64,000 nt of DNA from Halomonas sp. HL-93 (GTDB lineage: Bacteria > Pseudomonadota > Gammaproteobacteria > Pseudomonadales > Halomonadaceae), in contig NZ_LT593974.1 of the NCBI RefSeq assembly GCF_900086985.1, positions 434,001 to 498,000 of the forward strand. Direction: 5' to 3'. Shown piece by piece: positions 50,910 to 61,853 of this stretch (position 1 is its first letter; each line of letters opens with the position of its first letter). Under the pieces are notes generated by a model, which did not search any database, had not been told where the DNA came from, and saw only the letters and a program-made list of their open reading frames with translations. A program made the translations under genes and the position numbers.

Positions 50910-53900
50910 ATGGTGGACTACTTTTTACGCCACCGGGCGGCCAGCTATTTAATGACCGTCGTGCTGCTGGCAGGCGGCGCGCTGGCATTTTTGGGTATGG
51001 GGCAACTGGAGTTCCCTGAATTCACCATTCGCAACGCGCTCGTGACCACTCAGTACCCGGGGGCAACGCCTGAAGAGGTCGAGCAGGAAGTCACCTCGAC
51101 CCTTGAGCAGTCCATCCAGGAAATGTCATCGATCAAGCGCGTAAGCTCGGTCAGCTCAGATGGCCTCTCGCAGATCACCGTGGAGCTTGAAAGCACGGTG
51201 CAAAACGAAGAGCTCGAGCAGCTATGGGATTCGCTGCGCCGTAAAGTGGAAGATGCCCAGGGCCGTTTACCGCCAGGCGCCAGTGAATCGAACGTCAACG
51301 ATGATTTTGGCGATGTGTTCGGCCTGATGGTCAACCTGACCGGTGAAGGCTACAGCATGCCCGACCTGGCCGACCATGCGGATTTTCTTAAGCGTGAGCT
51401 GGCGCTGGTGGAAGGCGTCGAAAAAGTATCGCTGGGCGGTGAGCACGAAGAGCGCATTTATATCGAAGTTGACCGCGAACGCCTGCGCGCGCTGAATATT
51501 CCGCTCACCCGCCTGCAACAGTTGCTCGACACGCAAAATGCGGTGGCCGATTCAGGCCACCTTCAGCAGGATGGCCGCCGCTTTCGCATCACGCCCACCG
51601 GCAGCGCGGCCGACATCGACGACCTGCGTGCGCTGAGTGTCAGTGAAGGCGAGGGCGAGCTGGTGCGGTTAAGCGATATCGCGGATGTATCGCGCGGGCT
51701 CGCGGAGCAACCACAGCAGCTCTACCGCGACATGGGACGGCCGGCGATTTCGCTCGGGGTCTCGTTTGAAAGCGGCGTGAACGTGGTTGAGGTCGGCGAG
51801 CGCTTGCAACAACGCCTTGCCGAGCTAGAGGAGCGCACCCCGCTGGGTATGGAGCTCAACGTGGTCTACGACCAGCCCCAGGTGGTCGATGAGGCGGTAT
51901 CGGGCTTCCTGGTCAGCCTGATACAGGCGGTGGCTATCGTCATCGTGGTGCTGATGCTGTTCATGGGCTGGCGCAGCGGCCTGCTAATGGGCTTTATCCT
52001 GCTGATCACCATTATCGGCACCTTCATGATGATGCGCATCCACGGCCTGCAGCTGGAAAAGATCTCCCTGGGGGCGCTGATTATTGCCCTCGGTATGTTG
52101 GTGGACAACGCCATTGTGGTCACCGAAGGCATGCTGGTGGGCTTAAAGCGCGGCCACAGCATTCGCGCCTCGGCCCACCAGGTGATTCGCCAAAACGCCT
52201 GGCCGTTGCTGGCGGCCACGCTGATCGCGATTGCCGCCTTCGCCCCCATTGGCCTGTCGCCGGATACCACCGGCGAGTTTATCGGCTCGCTGTTTTTCGT
52301 GCTGCTTTACTCGTTGCTGCTGAGCTGGATCACCGCGCTGACGCTTACGCCTTTCTACTTCAAGCTGTTCTTTCGCAACGTGGCCCCCGGCGACGGCCAG
52401 GAAGATCCCTACAAAGGGGTCGTTTATCGGCTGTTCAGTCGCATCATTATCGTCGGCATTCGCTTTCGCTGGGTCACCATCGCCCTGGTGGTTGCCATCT
52501 TGATCGGTGCGGGTATCGGCTTTGGCTCGGTCAAAAACGCGTTTTTTCCCGCGTCGAACACGCCGATCTTTTTTGTCGATTACCGAACGCCCGAAGGCAC
52601 GGACATTCTCGAAACTCAGCACCGTGTCAGCGAGCTTGAAGATAGCGTGATGGAGATGGACGGTGTCCGCCATTTGACCACCACCGTGGGCGGCGGGGCG
52701 CAGCGTTTTACCCTCACCTACTCGCCGGAAGATCGCTATGCCAGCTACGCGCAGTTGATCGTCGAAACCGATGATAAGGCCACCCAGCGCGAACGCATGG
52801 CCGAGGTGGAGAAGGTGCTAAAGCGCGACCATGGCGATATTGACTATAAAATCGCCCCGCTTGAAGTCGGCCCCGCGCCCAAGGCCAAGCTGGAAGCGCG
52901 CTTTTACGGCAGCGACCCCGAGGTGCTGCGCCAGCTTGGCGAACAGGCTGATGACATCTTCCGCGATACACCCAACATGACCAGCGTGCGCACCAGCTGG
53001 CGCAACCGGGTGCAGGCGATTGAACCGGCGTTTTTGGAAGACACCGCCCGGCGTTTGGGCGTTACCCGCCAAGACCTGGCGGATACGCTCGCCTTGAACA
53101 CCAGCGGTAGCCAGGTGGGCGTTTATCGCGATGGTAGCGATTTGATCCCCATGGTGGCGCGGGCGATCCCCGGCCAGCGACACGACATCGATAACCTTGG
53201 CTCGCTGAACGTATGGAGCGAGGAGCGCGGGCGTTATATCAGCGCCGATCAGGTGATGGGTGACGTCACCACCCAGGTCGCCGACCCGCTGGTAATGCGC
53301 CGCAATCGCGAACGCATGCTGGCGGTATATGGCGAACCGGACCCGCTAAGCGGCGTCACGGCGGCCAGCGTATTGGCCGAGGTGCGCGACCGCGTGGAGG
53401 CCATTGAACTGCCCAGCGGGTATCATCTTGAGTGGGGTGGCGAGTACGAGACCGCCGGTGAGGCACAAAGCGGACTGTTTTCCTCGCTGCCGCTGGGGCT
53501 GGCGATGATGTTCATTATCACCGTGGTGCTGTTTAACAACTTCCGCCAGCCGCTGGCCATCTGGTCGCTGGTGCCGCTGACCATTATCGGCGTGGTGGGG
53601 GCGCTGCTGCTCACCGGCCTGCCGTTCTCGTTCATGGCGCTGCTCGGCACGCTAAGTTTGATTGGCATGGTGATCAAGAACGCCATCGTGCTGGTGGAGG
53701 AAATCAACGTACAACTGCCGCTGCATCAGGACCGCTACCACGCGGTGGTGCGCGCAGCGGTCAGCCGCGTAAGGCCTGTCGCCATGGCCGCGCTGACCAC
53801 CATGTTGGGCATGATCCCGCTGATCAGCGATGCCTTCTTCGCCAGCATGGCGGTCGCGCTGATCGGGGGGCTTGGCGTCGCCACCTTGCTGACGCTAGTC

Positions 53901-53954
53901 GTGCTGCCGGTAGTCTACTGCGTGCTGTACCGGATCAAGATCCATGCGGATTAA
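50910..53954 (+). CDS. RND family multidrug efflux pump
   Basis: A 1014-residue inner-membrane proton-driven transporter with 12 transmembrane helices and two large periplasmic loops. The TM4 proton-relay region reads LGMLVDNAIVVTEG, having D-N rather than the D-D of AcrB, as in the VexK-like and heavy-metal-adjacent subgroups of HAE pumps. The ends are complete. The adaptor precedes it; no outer-membrane factor is in the window, so a TolC-type partner is presumably encoded elsewhere. It is probably repressed by the divergent TetR. Confidence 0.9.
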   Translation: MVDYFLRHRAASYLMTVVLLAGGALAFLGMGQLEFPEFTIRNALVTTQYPGATPEEVEQEVTSTLEQSIQEMSSIKRVSSVSSDGLSQITVELESTVQNEELEQLWDSLRRKVEDAQGRLPPGASESNVNDDFGDVFGLMVNLTGEGYSMPDLADHADFLKRELALVEGVEKVSLGGEHEERIYIEVDRERLRALNIPLTRLQQLLDTQNAVADSGHLQQDGRRFRITPTGSAADIDDLRALSVSEGEGELVRLSDIADVSRGLAEQPQQLYRDMGRPAISLGVSFESGVNVVEVGERLQQRLAELEERTPLGMELNVVYDQPQVVDEAVSGFLVSLIQAVAIVIVVLMLFMGWRSGLLMGFILLITIIGTFMMMRIHGLQLEKISLGALIIALGMLVDNAIVVTEGMLVGLKRGHSIRASAHQVIRQNAWPLLAATLIAIAAFAPIGLSPDTTGEFIGSLFFVLLYSLLLSWITALTLTPFYFKLFFRNVAPGDGQEDPYKGVVYRLFSRIIIVGIRFRWVTIALVVAILIGAGIGFGSVKNAFFPASNTPIFFVDYRTPEGTDILETQHRVSELEDSVMEMDGVRHLTTTVGGGAQRFTLTYSPEDRYASYAQLIVETDDKATQRERMAEVEKVLKRDHGDIDYKIAPLEVGPAPKAKLEARFYGSDPEVLRQLGEQADDIFRDTPNMTSVRTSWRNRVQAIEPAFLEDTARRLGVTRQDLADTLALNTSGSQVGVYRDGSDLIPMVARAIPGQRHDIDNLGSLNVWSEERGRYISADQVMGDVTTQVADPLVMRRNRERMLAVYGEPDPLSGVTAASVLAEVRDRVEAIELPSGYHLEWGGEYETAGEAQSGLFSSLPLGLAMMFIITVVLFNNFRQPLAIWSLVPLTIIGVVGALLLTGLPFSFMALLGTLSLIGMVIKNAIVLVEEINVQLPLHQDRYHAVVRAAVSRVRPVAMAALTTMLGMIPLISDAFFASMAVALIGGLGVATLLTLVVLPVVYCVLYRIKIHAD

Positions 53955-54390
53955 TAATCCCTAGACGCCTGTTTCATTACACCGCCTTGGCTAGCCCAGT
54001 CGAGGTGGTGTAATCCACCCGCAGAGCCTCAACCTCACGCCTTTGCTGTACCTTCATAACCATTTCTTACGCCCAAGCACTGAGCTTGGCGTAGACCCTG
54101 CTCGTAAATCTTAAAGTTGCTCCATGTAAAATTATTTAAAGCGATAACTCAGGTTAAGTTATTTAATTTTTTTCTTTTATTAATGTGAGTTTTTTAAGCT
54201 AACCGTTATTAAATAGTGCGTTAACCATAAATATTGTTAACTTAGACTAAAGTAGGTGTTTTTCAGGCCGATAATTTTTCTCGCTCACAAAAGCATGGCA
54301 ATTTTAATGAATCTAAAATCGCTGGTCTGTCTCCAGCTAGGTTTTAAATTGCCACTAGCTAATATATCCAGCCTGGAGAAATACCACACG
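53955..54390. other. intergenic region before the chemoreceptor
   Basis: 436 bp without a convincing gene. A 12-bp stem ATTACACCGCCT (53976-53987) with its inverted partner at 54003-54014 (one G-T pair) and 15-nt loop follows the pump gene; it lacks a T-run, so is at best a weak terminator. The 54120-54250 stretch is strongly AT-rich and should hold the chemoreceptor promoter. Confidence 0.45.
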
Positions 54391-56070
54391 ATGAACCGTC
54401 TACTTAGCAATGTTTCCGTCAAAATGGGGTTAACCCTCGTTCTCGGCATTTTCTCACTGTTAATTATCATTATCGCGTTTCTCGGTTATCAAGCAGGCGA
54501 AGAGGGTAGCTCGTCGCTTAGAGAAGTCGATCGTGGTGCAGATCAAATGCGTTCGGTCAATCGTGGACAACTGTCCATTGCGAACGCTCAACTTTTTTAC
54601 GTGAATAGCTATGTTGCGGCTTATGAAGGTGATGCTCGCGCAGCGAGTGATTACCTGACTGAAGCACAGGAAATGCAGCAGCAGGCTCAGGAGTACTTTT
54701 CGCAATTTGAGTCAATCGCTATTCAGACGCCTCTTGTAGAAACGTTGATGACCAGTTTCCAGAGTTTGATAGAACAGGGAGTGAGGCCCCAGGAAGTGGC
54801 GTTGGCAGAAGGCGATGAGGAACAGTTTCGTAACTCAAGAGAAGCGGCCAGCGATTTAAATCAGCAGTTTATCGAGGCAAGCACTGCCTACAACGATTAT
54901 ATGGCGGACCAAAATGGGCTGATGGTTGTTGACTATGAAAGGGATATGCAGCTGATTGGCTATATCGATATCGCCGTGTTGATTTTTGCCGCGTTAATGG
55001 TGTTGTTTGTGCGTATTGCCATGGTTGGGTCGATTGTCAAACCGCTCAACGAAGCGGTTGCGCATTTTGAGCGTATTGCCCAAAACGACCTGTCGGGTAA
55101 GGTAAGAGACCGCGGACGTAACGAAATTGGCAAGCTGTTCAGTGCCATGCAGCATATGCAGAGCAATTTGGTTAAAACCGTGACGGAGGTGCGCAATAGC
55201 AGCGGTTCGATTCATATTGGCGCGCGGGAAATTGCTTCCGGCAACGCGGACCTCTCGTCACGCACCGAGCAGCAGGCGGCATCGCTGCAAGAGACAGCCG
55301 CGAGCATGGAGCAGTTAACGACGACGGTGAAACAGAATGCCGATAACGCCCGCCATGCGACGCAGCTGGCGCAGGATGCCTCCACCACGGCAAGCAGCGG
55401 CGGCGAGGTGGTGGAAAAGGTGATTACCACCATGCACGGCATCTCGGACAGCTCACAAAAAGTGTCGGATATTATCAGCGTTATTGATTCCATCGCCTTC
55501 CAGACCAATATCCTGGCGCTCAATGCCTCGGTAGAGGCAGCGCGAGCGGGCGAACAGGGGCGCGGTTTTGCGGTTGTAGCAAGCGAAGTGCGTAACTTGG
55601 CCAGTCGCAGTGCCGACGCCGCCAAAGAGATCAAGGCATTGATCGAGGCGTCATCGACCCAGGTAAAAGAAGGTTCCGTCCTGGTCGAGAGCGCAGGTAA
55701 AACCATGAGTGAAGTGGTCGCTTCCGTGCGGCGGGTGACCGATATTATGGATGAAATCTCGGCGGCGTCACAGGAGCAAAGCTCGGGCATTGAGCAGGTC
55801 AACCAGGCTGTCGCTCAGATGGACGAGGTCACCCAGCAGAATGCCGCGCTGGTCCAGGAGGCATCCTCGGCGGCCAGCTCCCTGGAAGAGCAGGCGGCAC
55901 GACTTGAAAGTGTGGTGTCTGCTTTCCGCCTGGTGGAAGGCGAGAGCCGCACCCAGCATGCACCTCTGACCTCCCCCCAAACGCAGCCGGCGCTTTTGCG
56001 GCCCGCCACCCAAGGGGGTGGGAAGTCGAAAGCAGCGGCAAGCGCGGACCAAGAGTGGGAAGAGTTTTAA
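54391..56070 (+). CDS. methyl-accepting chemotaxis protein
   Basis: A 559-residue receptor. TM1 (about 12-34) and TM2 (about 185-210) enclose a 150-residue, mostly helical periplasmic sensor of the four-helix-bundle type, followed by HAMP ([20 protein letters not shown]) and the signalling hairpin with the invariant [20 protein letters not shown] tip. The C-terminus ends in EWEEF, which fits the x-W-x-x-F pentapeptide that tethers CheR and CheB. The ATG at 54391 ([11 protein letters not shown]) fits TM1 placement; upstream in-frame starts are unlikely. The ligand is unknown. Confidence 0.9.
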   Translation: MNRLLSNVSVKMGLTLVLGIFSLLIIIIAFLGYQAGEEGSSSLREVDRGADQMRSVNRGQLSIANAQLFYVNSYVAAYEGDARAASDYLTEAQEMQQQAQEYFSQFESIAIQTPLVETLMTSFQSLIEQGVRPQEVALAEGDEEQFRNSREAASDLNQQFIEASTAYNDYMADQNGLMVVDYERDMQLIGYIDIAVLIFAALMVLFVRIAMVGSIVKPLNEAVAHFERIAQNDLSGKVRDRGRNEIGKLFSAMQHMQSNLVKTVTEVRNSSGSIHIGAREIASGNADLSSRTEQQAASLQETAASMEQLTTTVKQNADNARHATQLAQDASTTASSGGEVVEKVITTMHGISDSSQKVSDIISVIDSIAFQTNILALNASVEAARAGEQGRGFAVVASEVRNLASRSADAAKEIKALIEASSTQVKEGSVLVESAGKTMSEVVASVRRVTDIMDEISAASQEQSSGIEQVNQAVAQMDEVTQQNAALVQEASSAASSLEEQAARLESVVSAFRLVEGESRTQHAPLTSPQTQPALLRPATQGGGKSKAAASADQEWEEF

Positions 56071-56145
56071 GGATCAATGCCGCAAGTTGTCTGATGAGCT
56101 CTTGGTTTAAGACGGCAGGCGCTGGATAACGATTCAGCGCCGACA

Positions 56146-56186
56146 AAAACGCCACCGCCCTCACTCTGTGGGGGCGGTGGCGTTTT
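56146..56186. terminator. bidirectional terminator, chemoreceptor/preA
   Basis: AAAACGCCACCGCCC (56146-56160) pairs perfectly with 56172-56186 over 15 bp, loop 11 nt; the A-rich start and T-rich end serve both converging transcripts. Confidence 0.85.
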
Positions 56187-56198
56187 GCAGGACATTAA

Positions 56199-57533
56199 TC
56201 AAGAGGCCGCGCGGAAGGGGTTGCGCGGGTCGTCATCCCAGGCCAGGAAAGGCTTGCCGGTTTCCTGCGGCACCATGGTGATGCAGTTTTCCACCGGGCA
56301 GGTGATCTGGCAAAGGTTGCAGCCCACGCACTCTTCTTCGATCACTTCGTAGCGGCGCGCGCCGTCTTTTTCGGTGAGCTTGGCAATCGACTGGTGGGAG
56401 GTATCCTCGCAGGCGATATAGCAGCGGCCGCACTCGATACACAGGTCCTGGTCGATCTTGGCGATGGTCTTGAAGTTGATATCCAGATGTTTCCAGTCGG
56501 TGGTCTGGGGGATCGCCTTGCGCGAGAAAGCCTCGATCGAGTCGTAGCCTTTTTCCGCCATCCAGCGGGAAAGCCCGTCTTTCATCTCCTCCACGATGCG
56601 AAAACCGTTGAGCATCGCCGCGGTGCACACCTGCACGCTGCCCGCTCCCAGAGCGATAAACTCCGCCGCATCCCGCCAGGTGGATATGCCGCCAATACCG
56701 GAAATGGGCAGCGTGGGCGTCGCCGGGTCGCGGGCGATTTCCGCCACCATGTTCATGGCGATGGGTTTGACGGCGCTGCCGCAGTAGCCGCCGTGGGTGC
56801 TCTGGTGGCCGACGGTGGGCTTGGCGACCATGTTGTCCAGGTCGATGCTTGTGATCGAGTTAATGGTGTTGATCAGCGATACCGCGTCGGCGCCGCCGCG
56901 CAGCGCCGCCTGAGAACCCGCGCGGATATCGGTGATATTGGGCGTCAGCTTTACGATCACCGGTTTGGAGTAGTGCTTCTTGCACCAGTAGGTGACTTTC
57001 TCGATTAGGTCCGGGTTCTGACCCACCGCCGCGCCCATGCCGCGCTCCGGCATACCGTGGGGGCAGCCCAGATTGAGTTCGATGCCGTCCGCGCCGGTGG
57101 CTTCCACCAGGGGCAGGATATAGGCCCAGGCTTCCTCGTTGCAGGGCACCATGATGGAGACGATCAGGGCGCGGTCGGGCCAGTCCTTTTTCACCTGGGT
57201 GATTTCTTTCAGGTTGATCTCAAGCGAGCGGTCGGTAATCAGCTCGATGTTGTTAAAGCCGATCACCTCTCGGTTCTTGCCGTAGTGGGCCGAGTAGCGC
57301 GACGAGACGTTCACCGCTGGCGGTTCTTCGCCGAGGGTTTTCCACACCACGCCGCCCCAGCCCGCTTCATAAGCGCGCACCACGTTGTAGGCTTTGTCGG
57401 TGGGCGGGGCGGAGGCCAGCCAGAACGGGTTGGGGGCTTTAATACCGGCAAAGTTCACCGACAAGTCAATGCCATTGACCACGCTGGCGCCGCTGTCGTG
57501 CTTGCCCGGTGGGGTAAAGTTGAGGGTATTCAT
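56199..57533 (-). CDS. preA: NAD-dependent dihydropyrimidine dehydrogenase, subunit PreA
   Basis: A 444-residue catalytic subunit that reduces uracil and thymine to their dihydro forms. It has an FMN-binding dihydroorotate-dehydrogenase-like barrel (NLGCPHGMPERGMGAAVGQ and ISGIGGISTWRDAAEFIALG) and a C-terminal ferredoxin domain with two [4Fe-4S] motifs (CIECGRCYIAC and CVGCNLCQITC followed by CPVENC). Its ATG overlaps the preT stop by 4 bp. It is last in the ureidopropionase-hydA-preT-preA operon. Confidence 0.94.
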   Translation of the reverse strand: MNTLNFTPPGKHDSGASVVNGIDLSVNFAGIKAPNPFWLASAPPTDKAYNVVRAYEAGWGGVVWKTLGEEPPAVNVSSRYSAHYGKNREVIGFNNIELITDRSLEINLKEITQVKKDWPDRALIVSIMVPCNEEAWAYILPLVEATGADGIELNLGCPHGMPERGMGAAVGQNPDLIEKVTYWCKKHYSKPVIVKLTPNITDIRAGSQAALRGGADAVSLINTINSITSIDLDNMVAKPTVGHQSTHGGYCGSAVKPIAMNMVAEIARDPATPTLPISGIGGISTWRDAAEFIALGAGSVQVCTAAMLNGFRIVEEMKDGLSRWMAEKGYDSIEAFSRKAIPQTTDWKHLDINFKTIAKIDQDLCIECGRCYIACEDTSHQSIAKLTEKDGARRYEVIEEECVGCNLCQITCPVENCITMVPQETGKPFLAWDDDPRNPFRAAS

Positions 57534-58909
57534 GCGGCCTCCTGCTTGGCGGTAAGCGCCTGATGAATGGCGTGGGCGGCCAGCTTGCCGTGCTGGACGG
57601 CCTGTACGGTGAGATCCTGACCGGGCTTGATGCAGTCACCGCCGGCGTAAACGTTAGGTAGCGAGGTGCGCAGCATGTCATCCACCTGGATGCGTTCGCC
57701 GTCACGGGCGAGCTCAGCAGCGGTAGCGTCGCTGAGACTTTCACCGTCAAAGCCCTGACCGATCGCCTTGAAGATGGCGTCGGCGGGAATCTCGAAGGTG
57801 TCGTCGGTGGTCGTCAATTGCCCCGCCTGTTCCCGGGTCTTGGCGAATCGCATACCCGCTACGCGTCCTTCTGAATCCAGCAGAATGTCATCGGGCTGCG
57901 CCCAGGTGATCATGCGCACGCCGTTGGCTTTGGCGATCTCCTGCTCATGATCGGTGGCGGACATCGACTCGACGCCGCGGCGGTAGACCAGCGTCACCTC
58001 GGTGGCGCCCAGGCGGGCCATTTGGGTGGCCATATCGATGGCGGTATTGCCTGCGCCAATCACGATGCAGCGCTTGGCGACTGCCAGGCTGCCCAGGTCG
58101 TCGGTTTGGCGCAGGGTCTTGATGTAGTCCACGGCGGGCATCAGGCCTGGTGCATCTTCCCCGGTGAGGCCCAAGGCGCGGCTGGCACCCAAGCCCAAGC
58201 CGAGGAATACGCTGTCGTACTGTTTGTGCAGATTAGCGAGTTCAAGGTTGTCGCCCAGGCGCTTCCCATACTGAATATCGATGCCGCCGATCTCAAGCAA
58301 AAACTCGACTTCCTTGCGGGCAAAGTCGTCGGTCATCTTGTAGCGGGCAATACCGTATTCGTTCAGCCCGCCAGGCTTTTGCTCGGCTTCAAAAATGGTC
58401 ACCTGATGGCCCAGCATCGCCAGGCGATGCGCGCAGGAGAGCCCCGCTGGCCCGGCACCCACTACGGCCACATGACGGCCGGTGGTGGCCGCCCGTTTGA
58501 ACGGGTGACCATCGAACTGCATATGGTCGGTGGCGTGGCGCTGCAGCAGGCCGATCAGCACCGGCTGGCACTCGGCATCGTGGTTGCGCACGCAGCTACG
58601 CTCGCAAAGAATTTCCGTCGGACACACCCGGGCGCAGCTGCCGCCCAGGATATTGGCTTCCAGGATGGTTTCCGCCGCGCCGTTGACGTTGTTTTCGCTG
58701 ATCTGGCGAATGAAGCTCGGGATGTCGATCTCCGACGGGCAGGCCTCCACGCAGGGCGCATCGAAGCAGTAGAGACAGCGCTGACTTTCGATCATCGCCT
58801 GGCGATGGGTCAGCGGCGGGTGCAGGTCGCTAAAGTTGCTTGCCAGCGTATTCGGGTCGTAGGTGCCGACCTCTTTTGCGCTGGGTAGGTGGTTCAGTGG
58901 GCTAGTCAC
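57530..58909 (-). CDS. preT: dihydropyrimidine dehydrogenase, subunit PreT
   Basis: A 459-residue NAD(P)H:FAD electron-input subunit. N-terminal iron-sulfur cysteines (CLYCFDAPCVEACP and CARVCPTEILCERSC), an FAD motif VAVVGAGPAGLSCA (about residue 150), and an NAD(P) motif CIVIGAGNTAIDMA (about 290), as in the small subunit of glutamate synthase. It feeds electrons to PreA. It lies 58 bp after hydA. Confidence 0.93.
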   Translation of the reverse strand: MTSPLNHLPSAKEVGTYDPNTLASNFSDLHPPLTHRQAMIESQRCLYCFDAPCVEACPSEIDIPSFIRQISENNVNGAAETILEANILGGSCARVCPTEILCERSCVRNHDAECQPVLIGLLQRHATDHMQFDGHPFKRAATTGRHVAVVGAGPAGLSCAHRLAMLGHQVTIFEAEQKPGGLNEYGIARYKMTDDFARKEVEFLLEIGGIDIQYGKRLGDNLELANLHKQYDSVFLGLGLGASRALGLTGEDAPGLMPAVDYIKTLRQTDDLGSLAVAKRCIVIGAGNTAIDMATQMARLGATEVTLVYRRGVESMSATDHEQEIAKANGVRMITWAQPDDILLDSEGRVAGMRFAKTREQAGQLTTTDDTFEIPADAIFKAIGQGFDGESLSDATAAELARDGERIQVDDMLRTSLPNVYAGGDCIKPGQDLTVQAVQHGKLAAHAIHQALTAKQEAA

Positions 58910-58967
58910 AGTAGAGCCTCCGCTGTTGTTATGGGCACAGCTGTTGGTCTTGGTCGTTCTTTATGGG

Positions 58968-60419
<1,452 letters not shown>

Positions 60420-60454
60420 TTATGTTCTCTCGGCAGATGCACAAGCCGATCGCA

Positions 60455-61321
60455 TCATTCTCCGTCGGTCAGGCGGGTATAGGTCTCGGGGCGGCGGTCG
60501 CGGAAGAACTGCCAGTTGTTGCGCACCTCACGCACCATGTCCAAATCGATCTCGTGGATCAGCAGTTCATCGTCGGTTTCGCTGGCCTGGGCCTCGATCT
60601 TGCCGCGCGGGTTGACGATATAGCTGGAGCCGTAAAAATTGCCGATATTCCAGGGGGCTTCTGTACCTACCCTGTTGATGGCGGCGATAAAGCAGCCGTT
60701 GGCCGCGGCGGAGGCAGGCTGTTCCAGCTCCCACAAGTATTGAGAAAGCCCGGCCACGGTAGCGGAAGGATTGAAAATTACCTCGGCGCCGTTGAGTGCC
60801 AGTGCCCGCCAGCCTTCGGGGAAGTGACGGTCGTAGCAGATATACACGCCGATCTTGCCGTAGGCAGTATCGAATACCGGCCAGTTGGATTTGCCCGGTT
60901 TGAAGAAGAATTTCTCCCAAAAGCCTGCAATCTGAGGGATATGCGTTTTGTGGTACTTGCCCAGATAGCTGCCGTCGGCATCGAACACCGCGGCGGTGTT
61001 GTAGTAAACGCCGGTCTCGGTTTCTTCATACACGGGGACGATAATCACCATACGGTGCTTGGCGGCCAGTTTTTGCATCATCTGGCAGGTCGGGCCTTCG
61101 GGTACCTTCTCAGCGGCGGCGTACCATTTGCCGTCCTGGCTGGGGCAAAAATACGGCTGGTTAAATACTTCCTGGAAGCACAGCACCTGTACGCCCTGAG
61201 CTGCCGCTTGCTCAATCATCGGCAGGTGCGCTTCGTTCATGGCGTCACGAATCGCCGTGGGTTCTAGGTCAGTGCTGGTTTTCAGGCCCATCTGGATAAG
61301 GCCAATTTTCATCTTCTGCAT
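60455..61321 (-). CDS. beta-ureidopropionase, nitrilase superfamily
   Basis: A 288-residue carbon-nitrogen hydrolase. The Glu-Lys-Cys triad is visible as FQEVFNQPYF, YHKTHIPQI and YICYDRHFPEGW. It cleaves N-carbamoyl-beta-alanine to beta-alanine, carbon dioxide and ammonia, the last step of the reductive pyrimidine route. It is first gene of the operon, with a 47-bp gap to hydA. It is unrelated in fold to the M20 carbamoylase at 15485-16759. The family has several names (pydC, upb), so no symbol is given. Confidence 0.88.
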   Translation of the reverse strand: MQKMKIGLIQMGLKTSTDLEPTAIRDAMNEAHLPMIEQAAAQGVQVLCFQEVFNQPYFCPSQDGKWYAAAEKVPEGPTCQMMQKLAAKHRMVIIVPVYEETETGVYYNTAAVFDADGSYLGKYHKTHIPQIAGFWEKFFFKPGKSNWPVFDTAYGKIGVYICYDRHFPEGWRALALNGAEVIFNPSATVAGLSQYLWELEQPASAAANGCFIAAINRVGTEAPWNIGNFYGSSYIVNPRGKIEAQASETDDELLIHEIDLDMVREVRNNWQFFRDRRPETYTRLTDGE

Positions 61322-61853
61322 TAGAGACTCCCCCGTTATCAGTGTTAGCTCACGGCATTAGCATTCATTAATATTTAACTGATGGTGTAGAGATTTAAAG
61401 CTGACTATGAGGACAGCTTTTAAGAAAGTATCGTCAGGATGTGAGTTTTAGCAAGTCGGCTGGATGTTTTTTTAATAGATTGTTTAACTTGTTGAGTTAA
61501 TTTGAATTTTTTATTTCCGAGAGGCGTTTTCACTAATGTGGTGATACGATGCACCTTTTTGATATTTTTAAATAACCTTTTTTAATCATACGCTTATATT
61601 TTATTTAGGAAGTTGCTAAGTGGTTTTTATGTTTAAAGTTGGTGCAAATATTTTTTTTGTTCTAGCCTTTTTGAGTCCACCGGGTGTTAGTTTGCCCAAA
61701 GGTCGCAAAGATGATGACAACAATAAAATTCTTGTCCTAGAAGACAGTTTTGATCAATAGGTTACATGTCATTAATGGCGTAGTCGGCATGCTTATTGCT
61801 TAAAAGCTCAGACCGTGAGTGTTTTCTGGGAACGGATGACTGAGGAGAGACCA
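61322..61853. promoter_or_regulatory. divergent control region of the pyrimidine operon
   Basis: 532 bp, very AT-rich, between the ureidopropionase and the NCS1 transporter; no coding frame is convincing. TTTGC-N9-GCAAA lies at 61691-61709, and TTGATCAA at 61750-61757. Neither matches the RutR consensus TTGACCANNTGGTCAA well. It must hold promoters for both directions. Confidence 0.4.

Noticed and set aside
61691..61757. RutR operator in the pyrimidine divergent region
   Set aside because: The only weak dyads (TTTGC-N9-GCAAA and TTGATCAA) do not match TTGACCANNTGGTCAA closely enough to call.
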